In this document: positions 23,827 to 31,981 of the stretch, piece after piece | Layout of the letters: every line of letters starts with the position of its first letter | How positions within the stretch are numbered: position 1 is the first letter of the stretch | DNA from: Hymenobacter piscis | Lineage (GTDB): Bacteria > Bacteroidota > Bacteroidia > Cytophagales > Hymenobacteraceae | DNA: 64,000 nt | Assembly (NCBI RefSeq): GCF_018760735.1 | Contig: NZ_JAHHZN010000017.1 | Location: 32,578 to 96,577, forward strand | Direction: 5' to 3' | Program-made: the position numbers and the translations under genes | The notes under the pieces: generated by a model | Database searches by the model: none | Told to the model about the DNA's origin: nothing | Seen by the model: the letters and a program-made list of their open reading frames with translations, nothing else

Positions 23827-26800
23827 ATGCCCGCCACTTTCCGCATTTACTCCTCTTCCGCCGGCTCCGGCAAAACCTACCAGCTCACTAAGGAATACCT
23901 GAAGCTGGCGCTTGGCTCGGAGGAGGCGGGGTACTTCAAGAGCATTCTGGCCATCACGTTCACCAACGACGCGGCGGGCGAGATGAAGCAACGGATTCTG
24001 GGGGCGCTGCGGCGGTTTGCGCGCCTGCCCGCCGGCCACACCGACCCGCTGCTCACCGACATTGCCGAGGAGCTGCACCGGGAAGGCCCGCTGGCCCATG
24101 TGGCCACGGCCGCCGAGCGTCAGCAGCTGCTGCAGGCCCGGGCCCAGGCCACGTTCCGGCTGGCCCTCTACCACTACGCCGACTTTGCGGTGAGCACCAT
24201 CGACTCGTTCGTGCAGCGCATCGTGACGGCCTTTACCCGGGAGCTGGGCCTGCCCGCCACCTTTGAGGTGGAGCTGGACAGCGCCACCGTGCTGCAGGGG
24301 GCCGTGGCCTTGGTGCTCGACCGGGTGAACCGCGACCCGAACGCGGCCCTGCTCTCGCGCACGATTTCCGATTTTGCCCTTAGCAAGGCCGAGGAGGGCC
24401 GCAGCTGGAACAACCTGCCCGAGGAGCTGGTCGAGTTTGGCAAGTTTCTGCTCAGCGAGCCAGTGCACGAGGCCATGGAGCAGCTCCAGCAGCTGAGCCT
24501 GACCGATTACCGCCGCCTGCACGAGGGCCTGAAGCTGCGCAAGCAGGAAATTGAGGCCCTCGTGGAGCAAACCGCCGCCGTGGCCCTCGAAACGCTGGCG
24601 GCGCACGGCCTGGAAGCCGAGCACCTGGCGGGCGGCGCCAACGGGGTGTACGGGCACTTCAGCAACTGGAAACGCTGGCTGGAGGTGCCGGCCCCGGGCG
24701 CGAACTTCCCCACCCCCACTGCCCTCAAGCCCGTGGCCTCGGGCGACTGGAGCAGCGCCAAATCGAAAAAGGGGCCGCTGCGGGAGGCCGTGGACGCCGC
24801 CGCGCCGGGCCTGACCGACGTATTTGAGCGCCTCCAGGACATCCGTGCCCGCCTGCTGCCCGGCTACCTGCTGGCCACCGGCATGCTGCCCTACGTGTTT
24901 CAGGTGAGTTTGCTCAGCGAGTTGAGCAAGGCCGTGGACCAGCTCAGCCGCGACCGGGGCGTGGTGCTGATTGCCGAATTCAACCGCCGCATTGCCCAGA
25001 TTGTGCTGCGCGAGCCGGTGCCCTTTCTGTACGAGCGGCTCGGCGACCGGTACCAGCACCTGCTCATCGATGAGTTTCAGGACACCTCGGTGCTGCAGTG
25101 GAACAACCTGCTACCGCTGGTGGAAAACGCCCTGGGCAGCAACCATTTCAGTCTGGCCGTGGGCGACGCCAAGCAGGCTATCTACCGCTGGCGCGGGGGC
25201 GAGATGGAGCAGATTCTGCGCCTCTACCAAGGCAAGACCGAGCAACTCTACGAGAAGGTGGCCGACCCCGAGCTGCGCCAGCGTCTGGCCGACCGCTACG
25301 TACCCGTGAAGCGGGCCCTGGAAGCGCGCAACCTGAGCGTGAACTACCGCTCGGGCCAGGCCATCATCGACTTCAACAACGCTTTTTTCAGCCACGTCAG
25401 CGCCACCCATGCCGCCCTGCCGCTGGTCCAGGACCTCTACGACGCGAATTTCACCCAGCAGGCCCCCGCCAATAAAGACCTGCCCCCCGCCCACGTGGAG
25501 CTGCTCTTCACTGACGACGAGGCTCCGGCCACCCGCTACGACGCGGCGGTCGGCACCTTCACGTCCACCCTGCTGCCCGGCTACCTGCCCGGCCAGACCC
25601 TGGACTACGACGAAAGCACCCTCTACCTGACCCTGCAGCTGGTGGAACAGGCACTCTCCGACGGCTTCCGCCTCCAGGACGTGGCCGTGCTCTGCCGGAC
25701 CCGGGGCAACAGCCGGCGCGCCGCCAAATTTCTCAAGGAACGGGGCTACGACATCATTTCGGCCGACTCGCTCTCCCTGGAATTTGCGGAGGTGGTGAAC
25801 CTGCTGGTAGCCGTGTTCCGGGTGCTCAACCGCCCCACCGACACCCTGGCCCGGGCCGAAGCCCTGCTGCTCGTGGACCGGGTGGTGCGCGGCCACGCCC
25901 CCACCCCCGACCGCGCCCGGCGCTGGGCCGAGCTGGCCAACGCCGAGTCGGCAGAGCCGTTTTTCGAGGAGCTGCGGGCCCTGGGCTACGACGTGCAGGA
26001 GGGCGAGACCGGCAACCTGGGCCTCTACGAGCTGACCGAACGCCTCATCGGGCTCTTCGGGCTGCTGGCGCGGGTGACCGAGCGCGAGTACCTGTTCCGC
26101 TTCCTCGACCTGACCCTGGAATACAGCCTGCGCTACGGCAACAACCTCAACAACTTCCTCACTTACTGGGACCAGAAGAAGAGCAGCCTGAGCATCAACG
26201 CCCCCGCCGGCCGCGACGCCCTCACCATCACCACCGTGCACAAGGCCAAGGGCCTGGCCTACGGGGTGGTGATTGTGCCCTTTGCCGACTGGTCCTTGCG
26301 GCCGTTCATGGGCACGCTGCTTTGGGGCCGGCTGACCTCGGAGGCCGAGAAGCCCGTGCCCGACATGCCCGGGGTGGCCGTGCTCAGCCAGAAGCAGGAC
26401 CTGCTGCTCACGCCCCTGGCCGGACAGTACACCGAGGAGCTGGAAAAGACCTTTCTGGAGGGCCTGAACATGCTATACGTGGCCTTCACCCGCCCCAAGC
26501 GCCGCCTCTACGTCATCAGCAAGAAGCCCAAACCCGCCAAAAAATCCGCCCGGGACGACGACGGCGAAGCCTCCTTCGACAAGCCCGCCGGCTCCGTGGC
26601 CGAGCTCCTGCACCGCTACCTGCTCGGCACCAACCGCTGGGACGACGAGCAGATGGCTTACACGCTCAGCGAAGCCGTTAACTCAGAGCTGTCAGCGGTT
26701 AGCCCGCCGTCGAACGACGCCAAAAACCAACCACCACCCACCAACCACCAGCACCCAACAACTGACAACCGACAACCAACAACCAACCAGGACCTGCCCC

Positions 26801-27375
26801 TGACCAACTTCAGCAGCACGCCCTGGGAGAAGCGGCTGCGGCTGCGCCGGCACGCCAACACCGTCTTTGATTTCGATGAGCAGCAGGAGCAGCGCGAGTG
26901 GAACCGCCGCCTGCACTACGCCCTGCGCCGTGTGAAGCGGGCCACCGAAGTAGACCGCGTGGCCGCCCAGCTGGCCACTGAGGGCCTCATCAGCCTCCAG
27001 GAACGCCCCGAGCTGCTGCGCCGCCTGCGCGAAGTGGTGGACCACCCCCAACTGGCCCCCTATTTCGGCCCGGACGTAACGGCCGAGGCGGAGCGCGAAA
27101 TCCTGGTGGGCGGCACCCGCAAGCAGGATTACAAGCCCGACCGCATCGTGTTCGAAACGGCCGCCGGGGGCGCCGGGCGCCGCGTGACGCTCCTCGATTT
27201 CAAGCAGCCGCCCCCCGAATTCCGCCACCGCGTGCCCCTGCAGCAGTACGCCGCCCTCTTCCGCCAGCTCGGCTTTGCGGAGATACGCTGCGTGCTCTAC
27301 TACTTCGACACCCGGGACGTGGTGGAATGGGAAATCGGCGGTGAGGACGCGCCTACACGGGAGCCAGCCGGCTGA
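23827..27375 (+). CDS. addA: AddA-like UvrD-family helicase-nuclease
   Basis: The 1182-residue protein has SF1A helicase motifs: Walker A SSAGSGKT (10-17), ITFTNDAAGEMKQR, Walker B LLIDEFQDTS (about 410), and TITTVHKAKGL (about 800). A C-terminal RecB-type nuclease follows, with the PD-(D/E)xK core near LLDFKQ (about 1120). It should process double-strand DNA ends for recombination with the AddB-like protein encoded at 31982. Residues about 950-990 are a low-complexity insert (PPPTNHQHPTTDNRQPTTNQ) encoded by a heptamer repeat of intergenic type. Gene symbol by analogy. Confidence 0.88.
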   Translation: MPATFRIYSSSAGSGKTYQLTKEYLKLALGSEEAGYFKSILAITFTNDAAGEMKQRILGALRRFARLPAGHTDPLLTDIAEELHREGPLAHVATAAERQQLLQARAQATFRLALYHYADFAVSTIDSFVQRIVTAFTRELGLPATFEVELDSATVLQGAVALVLDRVNRDPNAALLSRTISDFALSKAEEGRSWNNLPEELVEFGKFLLSEPVHEAMEQLQQLSLTDYRRLHEGLKLRKQEIEALVEQTAAVALETLAAHGLEAEHLAGGANGVYGHFSNWKRWLEVPAPGANFPTPTALKPVASGDWSSAKSKKGPLREAVDAAAPGLTDVFERLQDIRARLLPGYLLATGMLPYVFQVSLLSELSKAVDQLSRDRGVVLIAEFNRRIAQIVLREPVPFLYERLGDRYQHLLIDEFQDTSVLQWNNLLPLVENALGSNHFSLAVGDAKQAIYRWRGGEMEQILRLYQGKTEQLYEKVADPELRQRLADRYVPVKRALEARNLSVNYRSGQAIIDFNNAFFSHVSATHAALPLVQDLYDANFTQQAPANKDLPPAHVELLFTDDEAPATRYDAAVGTFTSTLLPGYLPGQTLDYDESTLYLTLQLVEQALSDGFRLQDVAVLCRTRGNSRRAAKFLKERGYDIISADSLSLEFAEVVNLLVAVFRVLNRPTDTLARAEALLLVDRVVRGHAPTPDRARRWAELANAESAEPFFEELRALGYDVQEGETGNLGLYELTERLIGLFGLLARVTEREYLFRFLDLTLEYSLRYGNNLNNFLTYWDQKKSSLSINAPAGRDALTITTVHKAKGLAYGVVIVPFADWSLRPFMGTLLWGRLTSEAEKPVPDMPGVAVLSQKQDLLLTPLAGQYTEELEKTFLEGLNMLYVAFTRPKRRLYVISKKPKPAKKSARDDDGEASFDKPAGSVAELLHRYLLGTNRWDDEQMAYTLSEAVNSELSAVSPPSNDAKNQPPPTNHQHPTTDNRQPTTNQDLPLTNFSSTPWEKRLRLRRHANTVFDFDEQQEQREWNRRLHYALRRVKRATEVDRVAAQLATEGLISLQERPELLRRLREVVDHPQLAPYFGPDVTAEAEREILVGGTRKQDYKPDRIVFETAAGGAGRRVTLLDFKQPPPEFRHRVPLQQYAALFRQLGFAEIRCVLYYFDTRDVVEWEIGGEDAPTREPAG
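26680..26792. repeat. Heptamer-arm inverted repeat inside the addA-like gene
   Basis: The left arm contains AGCTGTCAGCGGTTAG, nearly the same as AGTTGTCAGTGGTTAG at 38653. The right arm (26726-26791) is rich in ACCAACC, ACCACCA, ACTGACA and ACCAACA units. The reading frame stays open through it. Confidence 0.7.
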
Positions 27376-27522
27376 TCAGCTCTGCCAGGGTCTGCAAGCC
27401 GCCTTCGTCCCCGCCATCGAATGCCATAGCGTACGCCCATCGGGGACCGCGCGTAGATAAGCAAGGGGTGAAAAGGAGGTGGCCAGCGTGCGCCCCAGTG
27501 GTACTGCCTTGCCTTTTCACCC
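27376..27522. other. Intergenic, short inverted segments only
   Basis: GGTGAAAAGG (about 27467) and CCTTTTCACC (about 27513) are complementary. GCGTACGCCCATCGGGGACC and GCGTGCGCCCCAGTGG are related. No gene is seen. Confidence 0.4.
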
Positions 27523-27530
27523 TACCTTTG
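27523..27530 (+). promoter_or_regulatory. -7 promoter box of the Omp85-like gene
   Basis: TACCTTTG, 26 bases before the ATG. Confidence 0.6.
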
Positions 27531-27556
27531 TGGCGAATACAGGCCGAACACAAAGT

Positions 27557-28819
27557 ATGAAGTCGAACAACAGGAGGTTGAAAGTAGCTGTCCGTAGAGT
27601 CCTGGGAGCTCTGCTGGTCGCCCAAGGTACGCTGGCCGTTTCTCCGGCGCTGGCCCAGCAACTCCCGGCCGATTCGCTGCGCGGCAGCACGGCGGGCAGG
27701 CCGGTGGCGCAGGCAGATACCAGCCGCTCGTTGCTTGACCGCCTCCTGGATGTGTTCGAGTTCGACCTCAACCAGCCCGCCGTAGCGCAGCGCGGCGCCT
27801 ATCCGACCCGGCTCGTGCTGGCTCCCATCATCTCCTACGCCCCCGAAACCAGTTGGGGCCTGGGCATCGGAGCCAAATTTCTCTTCAAGCCCAGGGGAGT
27901 GGGCGCCGATACCCGGACCTCCAATATTCCGGTATCGTTTCAGTACACGCTCAACCAGCAGTACATCCTGTATTCCGGCTACACGGTTTTTTTCAACCAC
28001 GAAAACTACCTGCTGCGCGGCAACCTGCGGCATTCCAGCTTTCCGCAGCTTTTCTACGGCGTGGGCAACAACACGCCCAGCTCCAACGAGGAGATTTACG
28101 ACTACCGCTACACGGTACTGGAGCCGCTGCTGCTGCGCCGGGTAGCAGGAAAACTGTTTTTGGGCGGGGGGGTGCGCCATGTGCGGGTGAGCGATGTGCA
28201 GTTGGCGCCGCAAAGCCTGCTGCTCGACAACTCCGGCCAGCCGCGCGAGACCGGGGCGCTCGGGGCCATCAGCACAGGCCTGGAAACGGCCCTCACCTAC
28301 GACACGCGCGACAACGTGCTCAATGCCCAGCGGGGTACGTTGGCCGAAGTCACCCACGGCTGGTACGGCCAGCAACTAGGGGGGCAGTTTCGCTACGAGC
28401 TGACCAAAATCGACGTGCGGCAGTATTTTCAGCTCGCGACTGGTCGGCAGCACGTGCTGGCCTATCAGGTGTTCGGCTATCTGACGTCCGGCAACGTGCC
28501 GCTGCTGGAGAATGGGGCGCTGGGGGGCGGGGCGCTGATGCGCGGCTACTACGAAGGGCGCTACCTCGACCGCAACTACGCCGCCGCCCAGGTCGAATAC
28601 CGGCGGCCGCTCACCAACCGCTTCGGGGTGGTGGGCTTCGCCAGCGTTGGCCGGGTGGCCGCGCGCCTGCGCGATTTCGACTTTCAGGGTCTGCATCCGG
28701 CGGCGGGTGCGGGCCTGCGCTTTAAGCTGGTGAAAGCCGAAAACCTGAATTTGCGCTTCGACGCGGCCTTCGGCGACTCGGGCGGCACATTCTATCTCAA
28801 CGTGGCGGAGGCCTTTTAG
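27557..28819 (+). CDS. BamA/TamA-type outer-membrane barrel protein without POTRA domains
   Basis: The 420-residue protein has a signal peptide (VLGALLVAQGTLAVSPALAQ) and a C-terminal 16-strand-like barrel of the bacterial surface antigen (D15/Omp85) type. Typical elements are GLETALTYDTRDNVLNAQRG, GGALMRGYYEGRYLDRNYAA and GVVGFASVGRVA, and it ends in phenylalanine. No POTRA repeats precede the barrel, so it is not BamA itself; such short relatives are common in Bacteroidota. The ATG at 27557 gives the signal peptide. Confidence 0.85.
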   Translation: MKSNNRRLKVAVRRVLGALLVAQGTLAVSPALAQQLPADSLRGSTAGRPVAQADTSRSLLDRLLDVFEFDLNQPAVAQRGAYPTRLVLAPIISYAPETSWGLGIGAKFLFKPRGVGADTRTSNIPVSFQYTLNQQYILYSGYTVFFNHENYLLRGNLRHSSFPQLFYGVGNNTPSSNEEIYDYRYTVLEPLLLRRVAGKLFLGGGVRHVRVSDVQLAPQSLLLDNSGQPRETGALGAISTGLETALTYDTRDNVLNAQRGTLAEVTHGWYGQQLGGQFRYELTKIDVRQYFQLATGRQHVLAYQVFGYLTSGNVPLLENGALGGGALMRGYYEGRYLDRNYAAAQVEYRRPLTNRFGVVGFASVGRVAARLRDFDFQGLHPAAGAGLRFKLVKAENLNLRFDAAFGDSGGTFYLNVAEAF

Positions 28820-29099
28820 GCCCCCGCACGGCCGTAGTAATGCCGTTAGGGACCGGTGCACCCATGCCCTGGCCCCTTACCACGCCATTGGGCCGGGAAG
28901 ACGTGATCCGCCCAACCCGGCAGGCGCACCAAGCGGGTAGTTGAGTTTGGGAAGCGGCCGGCGGCTTTAACAAGAGCCACTAGCAACGGCTTTCCAACTG
29001 ATTGACTGTCAAAAAATCATTACAGCAGAAACCGCCAGCCCTCCGCCAGCCCGGTCCGAGGATTCCTTTTAGGTTGCTTCGCAGCGCCCCGAAACCGGC
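28820..29099. other. Gene-free interval of about 280 bases
   Basis: I see no ORF with coding character, no repeat shared with other loci and no clear hairpin terminator. The last 30 bases are the promoter region of the MFS gene. Confidence 0.45.
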
Positions 29100-29107
29100 T
29101 ACCTTTG
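29100..29107 (+). promoter_or_regulatory. -7 promoter box of the MFS gene
   Basis: TACCTTTG, 20 bases before the ATG. Confidence 0.6.
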
Positions 29108-29127
29108 CGGCTTGCGTTTCTGCTGCT

Positions 29128-30414
29128 ATGACGACGACGACTCCCGCTGCCACTACCCCGGCTCCCCGCTCGGCCCTCACGTTTATCTTCATCACCCTGC
29201 TGCTCGACGTGACGGGTATCGGCATCATCATTCCCGTCATTCCGAAGCTGATTCAGCACCTGACCGGGGGCACGGTGAGCGAGGCGGCCAGGGTGGGCGG
29301 CTGGCTGGTATTCGCCTTCGCCGTGATGCAGTTCCTGTTCTCGCCGGTGCTGGGCAACCTCTCCGACCGCTACGGCCGCCGCCCGGTGCTGCTCTCGTCG
29401 CTACTCGGTTTCGGGCTCGATTACCTGTTTCTGGCCTTCGCCCCCACCATCGGCTGGCTGTTCGTGGGCCGGCTGCTGGCGGGCATCACCGGGGCCAGCA
29501 TCACCACCGCCTCGGCCTACATTGCCGACGTGTCGAAGCCCGAGGACCGGGCCCAGAACTTCGGGCTGATTGGGGCCGCCTTCGGGCTGGGCTTCATCAT
29601 GGGGCCGCTGCTGGGCGGAGTGCTGGGCGAGTACAGCCACCAGCTGCCGTTTCTGGCCGCCGCGGGCCTGACGCTGCTCAACGTGGTGTACGGCTACTTC
29701 GTGCTGCCCGAATCGTTGCCCGTGGAGCGGCGGCGGCCGTTTTCCTGGCAGCGGGCCAACCCCGTGGGCAGCCTGAAATTGCTGGCCCGCTACCCCGTTA
29801 TTCTGGGGCTGGTGGCCTCGCTGCTCTTCATTTACGTGGCCGCCCACGCCACCCAGAGCACGTGGTCGTACTACGTGATGGAGAAGTTCAGCTGGACCGA
29901 GAAATGGGTGGGCTACTCCCTGGCCGCGGTGGGGCTGCTGGTAGCCTTGGTGCAGGGCGTGCTCATTCGGCGCATCAACCCGGCCCTGGGCCCGCAACGC
30001 TCGGTGTACCTGGGCATGCTGCTCTACGCGGTGGGCTTCGTACTGTTTGCCTTTGCCAGCCGGGGCTGGATGATGTTCGCCTTTTTGGTGCCCTACTGCC
30101 TGGGCGGCATTGCCGGCCCGGCCCTGCAGGGTATTATTTCGGGCCAGGTACCCGCCGACGAGCAGGGCGAGCTGCAGGGCGCGCTCACCAGCCTGATGAG
30201 CCTGACTTCCATCGTGGGGCCGGTGCTCATGACCAACCTGTTCTCCTTCTACACCGGCCCCGGCGCGCCCGTGTACTTTCCCGGCGCGCCCTTCCTGCTG
30301 GCCGCTTTGCTCACGCTCATCAGCCTGGGCCTGGCCGCCCGCTCCCTGGCCAGCTACGTAGTCCCGGCGACTACTGCTGAGGCCACCGAGCCCGTAATCG
30401 AGTTGGGGCACTAG
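29128..30414 (+). CDS. TetA-like MFS transporter (TCR/Tet family)
   Basis: The 428-residue membrane protein has 12 predicted helices and the drug:H+ antiporter (DHA1) marks. LLDVTGIGIIIPVIPKLI is in helix 1, motif A GNLSDRYGRRPVLL lies between helices 2 and 3, and the motif C-like GAAFGLGFIMGPLLGG is in helix 5. Close relatives are annotated as TCR/Tet efflux pumps, but a genuine tetracycline phenotype cannot be inferred from sequence alone. The ATG at 29128 follows a perfect -7 box. Confidence 0.88.
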   Translation: MTTTTPAATTPAPRSALTFIFITLLLDVTGIGIIIPVIPKLIQHLTGGTVSEAARVGGWLVFAFAVMQFLFSPVLGNLSDRYGRRPVLLSSLLGFGLDYLFLAFAPTIGWLFVGRLLAGITGASITTASAYIADVSKPEDRAQNFGLIGAAFGLGFIMGPLLGGVLGEYSHQLPFLAAAGLTLLNVVYGYFVLPESLPVERRRPFSWQRANPVGSLKLLARYPVILGLVASLLFIYVAAHATQSTWSYYVMEKFSWTEKWVGYSLAAVGLLVALVQGVLIRRINPALGPQRSVYLGMLLYAVGFVLFAFASRGWMMFAFLVPYCLGGIAGPALQGIISGQVPADEQGELQGALTSLMSLTSIVGPVLMTNLFSFYTGPGAPVYFPGAPFLLAALLTLISLGLAARSLASYVVPATTAEATEPVIELGH

Positions 30415-30539
30415 ACGAGCGTTTGCACCCGCAGCTCCAGCCGGCCCTGCGTCATACTTAGGCCTTCAAACAGCCCATGCTCCGCCCCCGCCGCGTTGGG
30501 CAGCAGGTAGTAGTCTGCCGTTTCAGTCAGCAGCTCCCA
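30411..30539 (-). pseudogene. In-frame tail separated from the upstream gene by one TAA
   Basis: Directly after the TAA at 30540, in the same frame, 42 further codons run WELLTETADYYLLPNAAGAE then HGLFEGLSMTQGRLELRVQT before a TAG. That composition looks like real protein. It suggests the gene was longer and gained a nonsense mutation, or that the TAA is read through. Confidence 0.55.
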
Positions 30540-31079
30540 TTACAGGGTGGTAAAATTCAGGTACACCAGCCAGGTAGTGGCCGCCGGCGTCTGGCCGGGT
30601 AGGGGCTCCACGAGCTGCAGGAAAACGCCCTCGGCCCACTCCCGACATAGGTCGCTCACGAGCTGCCCATGCAGGCCGGCTACCTCGGGTTTCGTTTGCA
30701 GACAGTAAAGGCCAGGATTAGCTACCGGACCATGCAAAGCAAGCCAGCCGTCAAACCACGAAGTAAATTCCGGGCTAACGTCCTCTGCATACTGCCAAGT
30801 GGTAAGTAGCTGGACTTGTTCGTTATATAGAACTACATCAGCCGCTTCCGAAGCTGATAAAACCTCCGGGGGTGGCTGGTAGCCAAATAGCTTCCGAATA
30901 GGCAGAACAACTTTTTGGTTCACCTCTTCCCAAACCATCATTATCGCACCCGCACAAAACACTACTACGGCCACCGGAATCATAAGCACGATGAACGGCA
31001 GCCCCTTCGCTATTTCCCACCAAGAAGTTGATGTCTCGGCGGGCGGCGGGATAGTGGTTTTGTAAACGGTGAAGGGCAT
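30540..31079 (-). CDS. Hypothetical membrane-anchored protein, probably truncated
   Basis: The 179-residue protein has one strong hydrophobic segment (LPFIVLMIPVAVVVFCAGAI, about residues 29-48) and a C-terminal soluble part ending TTWLVYLNFTTL. A coding-like extension follows the stop in frame, so this product may be about 42 residues shorter than its ancestor. The ATG at 31079 is preferred to TTG 31085. It lies 21 bases downstream of the DUF2310 gene on the same strand and probably shares its transcript. No family is recognised. Confidence 0.6.
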   Translation of the reverse strand: MPFTVYKTTIPPPAETSTSWWEIAKGLPFIVLMIPVAVVVFCAGAIMMVWEEVNQKVVLPIRKLFGYQPPPEVLSASEAADVVLYNEQVQLLTTWQYAEDVSPEFTSWFDGWLALHGPVANPGLYCLQTKPEVAGLHGQLVSDLCREWAEGVFLQLVEPLPGQTPAATTWLVYLNFTTL

Positions 31080-31100
31080 AATCAAAGGCGAATTAATAGG

Positions 31101-31874
31101 TTAGTTATTGGTAGATAAGGCCGAAATCAGCCGGTCGGGGACGCATTGAAAATAGTAGCGTCCGTGCAACGATTCGGTCCGTAACCAAGGCTGCCCGCAC
31201 GCCGGGCAGGGCCGCCGCTGGTCCCGGGCCACGGAAATTGCCCGGTCATTGAACAGGTAATAATACACCGGCACCCCGGTCAGGGCTTCCAGCTCGGCCG
31301 CCAGCGCCCGGCCCTCCTTGGATAAGGCGGAGCGAACATCTGATAACTGTCGGGTTGCCCACTGCTCCCCCACCGTGCAGTTGATCTGCAGACTGTCGCA
31401 GGCCCGGTAGTTGGTCTCCCAGCTCAGCAGGCGGGAAAAGGAACTCTCGCCGTCGTGCTGCAACCGGTAGAGCGGGATGCTGCCATTGCAGCCACCGCAC
31501 AGCACCGGCGAGTGCAGGGTTACGAAATCGGTGTAGAGCAGATAGAAAGGGCTGCGGGCACAATGGCACACCCCGGATAGCGGCTCGGAGCCGGTGGAAC
31601 CCACGCACTGAATCTGCACCGGCTGGCCCGCCAGCGCCGCCAGCCGCTCGAGGCTCCGGTTCACGTACTCGTTGTTGTAGCAGGCGGCCAGCGAATCTTC
31701 TTCCAGCGTGTAGGGTAGCGCCAGTACGCGGTTGTCGGCCAGGTACTGACTTTCCAGTTTGCCCTGCTTCTGCCCGCTCTGCCGGTAAAGGCCCATGAGG
31801 CCACCTAGTTCCTCGAACACCAACCCGGGGTCGGTGGCGGCCTGGATATCAATGGAAACTTGCTGAATAAACAT
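31101..31874 (-). CDS. DUF2310 family zinc-ribbon protein
   Basis: The 257-residue protein has several cysteine pairs: VCHCARSPFYLLY, VLCGGCNGSIPLYRL (about 115-145) and a C-terminal CPACGQPWLR. These fit the DUF2310 group, described as zinc-ribbon, possibly nucleic-acid-binding proteins. It starts MFIQQVSIDIQA at 31874. The function is unknown. It is the first gene of a two-gene minus-strand unit between the MFS and addB-like genes. Confidence 0.75.
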   Translation of the reverse strand: MFIQQVSIDIQAATDPGLVFEELGGLMGLYRQSGQKQGKLESQYLADNRVLALPYTLEEDSLAACYNNEYVNRSLERLAALAGQPVQIQCVGSTGSEPLSGVCHCARSPFYLLYTDFVTLHSPVLCGGCNGSIPLYRLQHDGESSFSRLLSWETNYRACDSLQINCTVGEQWATRQLSDVRSALSKEGRALAAELEALTGVPVYYYLFNDRAISVARDQRRPCPACGQPWLRTESLHGRYYFQCVPDRLISALSTNN

Positions 31875-31981
31875 CGGACATATTCAGGTTTATAAGGCGC
31901 ATTTCCGGGTTTGGGCGGGTCGGGGCCGGTTTCTGAGCGAAAGGTACTGTACCTTACCGTAGATTTCCTTTCCCGCCGCGC

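Noticed and set aside
23806..25059. 417-codon minus-strand frame opposite the addA-like gene
   Set aside because: Shadow of helicase codons; no start signal and no motifs.
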